Positions 12,320-13,051 of a stretch of DNA of 13,051 nt are shown one piece after another (position 1 is the stretch's first letter; every line of letters starts with the position of its first letter). The position numbers were made by a program, and so were the translations under genes. The stretch is taken from NCBI GenBank assembly GCA_903933085.1, contig CAIZIN010000029.1, forward strand, positions 1-13,051, written 5' to 3'. Under the pieces are notes generated by a model that was not told where the DNA came from, searched no databases, and saw nothing but the letters and a program-made list of their open reading frames with translations. The DNA is from an uncultured bacterium (GTDB lineage: Bacteria > Patescibacteriota > Minisyncoccia > Phycocordibacterales > CAIZIN01).

Positions 12320-12772
12320 ATGATCCAAACACAAATTAGAGAAGAAATTAAAAAAGCTATGCTTGCTCGAGATACTGTACGATTAAACACTCTACGTGGT
12401 CTTTCAGCCGCATTCACAAATGAACTTGTAGCAAAAGGTCATAAGCCTCAGGATGAATTAGGTGATGAAGACTGTCTTGCTGTAATCCGTCGGCTTGTAA
12501 AACAAAGAAAAGAATCGATTGAGCAGTTTAAGGCTGGTAATAGACAAGACCTTGTTGATAATGAAAGCGCTGAACTTGCTATATTAGAGGTTTATCTTCC
12601 ACAGATGATGAGTATTGAAGAAGTACGAAAAATTGTAGAAGCAAAAAAAATTGAATTAGGAATTACAGACAAATCAAAATTAGGAATGTTTGTAGGAACA
12701 CTTATGAAAGAACTAAAAGGCAAAGCTGATGGTGCAGATGTGAAAGCTGTTGCCGAGAGTTTGTTTGAATAA
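12320..12772 (+). CDS. GatB/YqeY domain protein
   Basis: The 150-residue product is a stand-alone YqeY-type protein, related to the C-terminal tail domain of the GatB subunit of tRNA-dependent amidotransferase. Stand-alone members have no firmly established role, though a tRNA-linked one is often suggested. The family pattern is clear: an N-terminal helical half (IREEIKKAMLARDTVRLNTLRGL, 6-28 in part), KQRKESIEQFKAGNRQDLVDNESAELAILEVYLPQMMS (61-98 in part) and a C-terminal half ending KELKGKADGADVKAVAESLFE (130-150 in part). The ATG at 12320 lacks a Shine-Dalgarno. A TATAAA at 12300-12305, just beyond element C, is a possible -10 giving a leader of a few nucleotides. It reads into the partial gene 18 bp downstream. 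Confidence 0.93.
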   Translation: MIQTQIREEIKKAMLARDTVRLNTLRGLSAAFTNELVAKGHKPQDELGDEDCLAVIRRLVKQRKESIEQFKAGNRQDLVDNESAELAILEVYLPQMMSIEEVRKIVEAKKIELGITDKSKLGMFVGTLMKELKGKADGADVKAVAESLFE

Positions 12773-12790
12773 TATGAATACTGAACTCAA

Positions 12791-13051
12791 ATGGAATCTC
12801 TGACAAAAAATAAGCAAGAAAAAAAAGAGTCATCAGAAAGTGAAGTTCTTGACGCCATAATTGTAGATTTAAATAAGGAACTTACAAATTTAAATACACC
12901 AGAAAAGAAAAACACTTTTTGGGGTATTTTAGGACGCGGTAGTCTTGCTGCAATTTTGGGCTTTACGTTGAATCATGTTTATCAATTCAGAGATAAAGTA
13001 GATGTTGTAGAGGGTTCTGAGCCAGTTGAATATATGCATACCGATAAAGAA
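12791..13051 (+). CDS. Unrecognised protein, 3' end cut by the window
   Basis: An open frame from the ATG at 12791 runs 87 codons to the window edge without a stop. The first 40 residues are highly charged (MESLTKNKQEKKESSESEVL start) and are followed by a moderately hydrophobic stretch (GILGRGSLAAILGFTL, about 47-62) that could be a membrane anchor. The rest (HVYQFRDKVDVVEGSEPVEYMH in part) would then lie outside the membrane. It begins 18 bp after the YqeY-like stop, so it is probably in the same transcript. No family is recognised, and the start lacks a Shine-Dalgarno. Confidence 0.55.
   Translation, partial: MESLTKNKQEKKESSESEVLDAIIVDLNKELTNLNTPEKKNTFWGILGRGSLAAILGFTLNHVYQFRDKVDVVEGSEPVEYMHTDKE

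Noticed and set aside
12211..12417. A 68-codon minus-strand frame between rmuC and the YqeY-like gene
   Set aside because: It translates element C and the antisense of the YqeY-like gene, so it is a repeat artefact.

Overview
The window reads as a small, AT-rich bacterial chromosome segment, most likely from a member of the Candidate Phyla Radiation (Patescibacteria, Parcubacteria-like). This is inferred from the mix of short single-copy housekeeping genes and unrecognised small genes, from strong TATAAT-type promoters placed directly on start codons, and from the general scarcity of Shine-Dalgarno sequences. No 16S gene is present, so the placement is not proven.

Layout. Left end (1-1400): ribosomal protein L27 (rpmA, +), a 96-aa unknown gene (+) and a 116-aa unknown gene (-), separated by hairpin terminators. 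1399-3198 (-): ribosomal protein L9 (rplI) and an exported or membrane-anchored S41 carboxy-terminal processing protease. 3415-3927 (-): an unknown coiled-coil protein. 3928-4431: a gene-poor stretch filled with palindromic and heptanucleotide repeats. 4432-5769 (+): cysteinyl-tRNA synthetase (cysS). 5770-6074: a strong promoter followed by a second palindromic element that is a near-identical inverted copy of the first. 6075-8144 (+): replicative helicase DnaB and recombination mediator RecR. 8327-9336 (+): a cysteine-rich unknown protein and another unknown, each with its own promoter and terminator. 9337-9654: two striking related dyads and a bidirectional terminator. 9655-12163 (-): ribosomal protein L21 (rplU), then an acidic unknown protein that lies downstream of rmuC and is probably co-transcribed with it. 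12219-12290: a short palindromic element between divergent promoters. 12320-13051 (+): a GatB/YqeY-domain protein and the start of an unknown, probably membrane-anchored protein cut by the window edge.

The genes serve translation (L27, L9, L21, CysRS, YqeY-like), replication and repair (DnaB, RecR, RmuC) and envelope proteolysis (S41). No classical mobile-element gene, CRISPR array, tRNA or rRNA was seen. The unusual content is in the intergenic DNA: nine separate heptanucleotide-period repeat arrays, each with a different unit; a modular family of TGTCAT...ATGACA palindromic elements, two of which form a ~110-bp inverted pair around cysS and the dnaB promoter; several promoters positioned for leaderless transcripts; and a pair of ~40-bp dyads sharing a 14-bp core.
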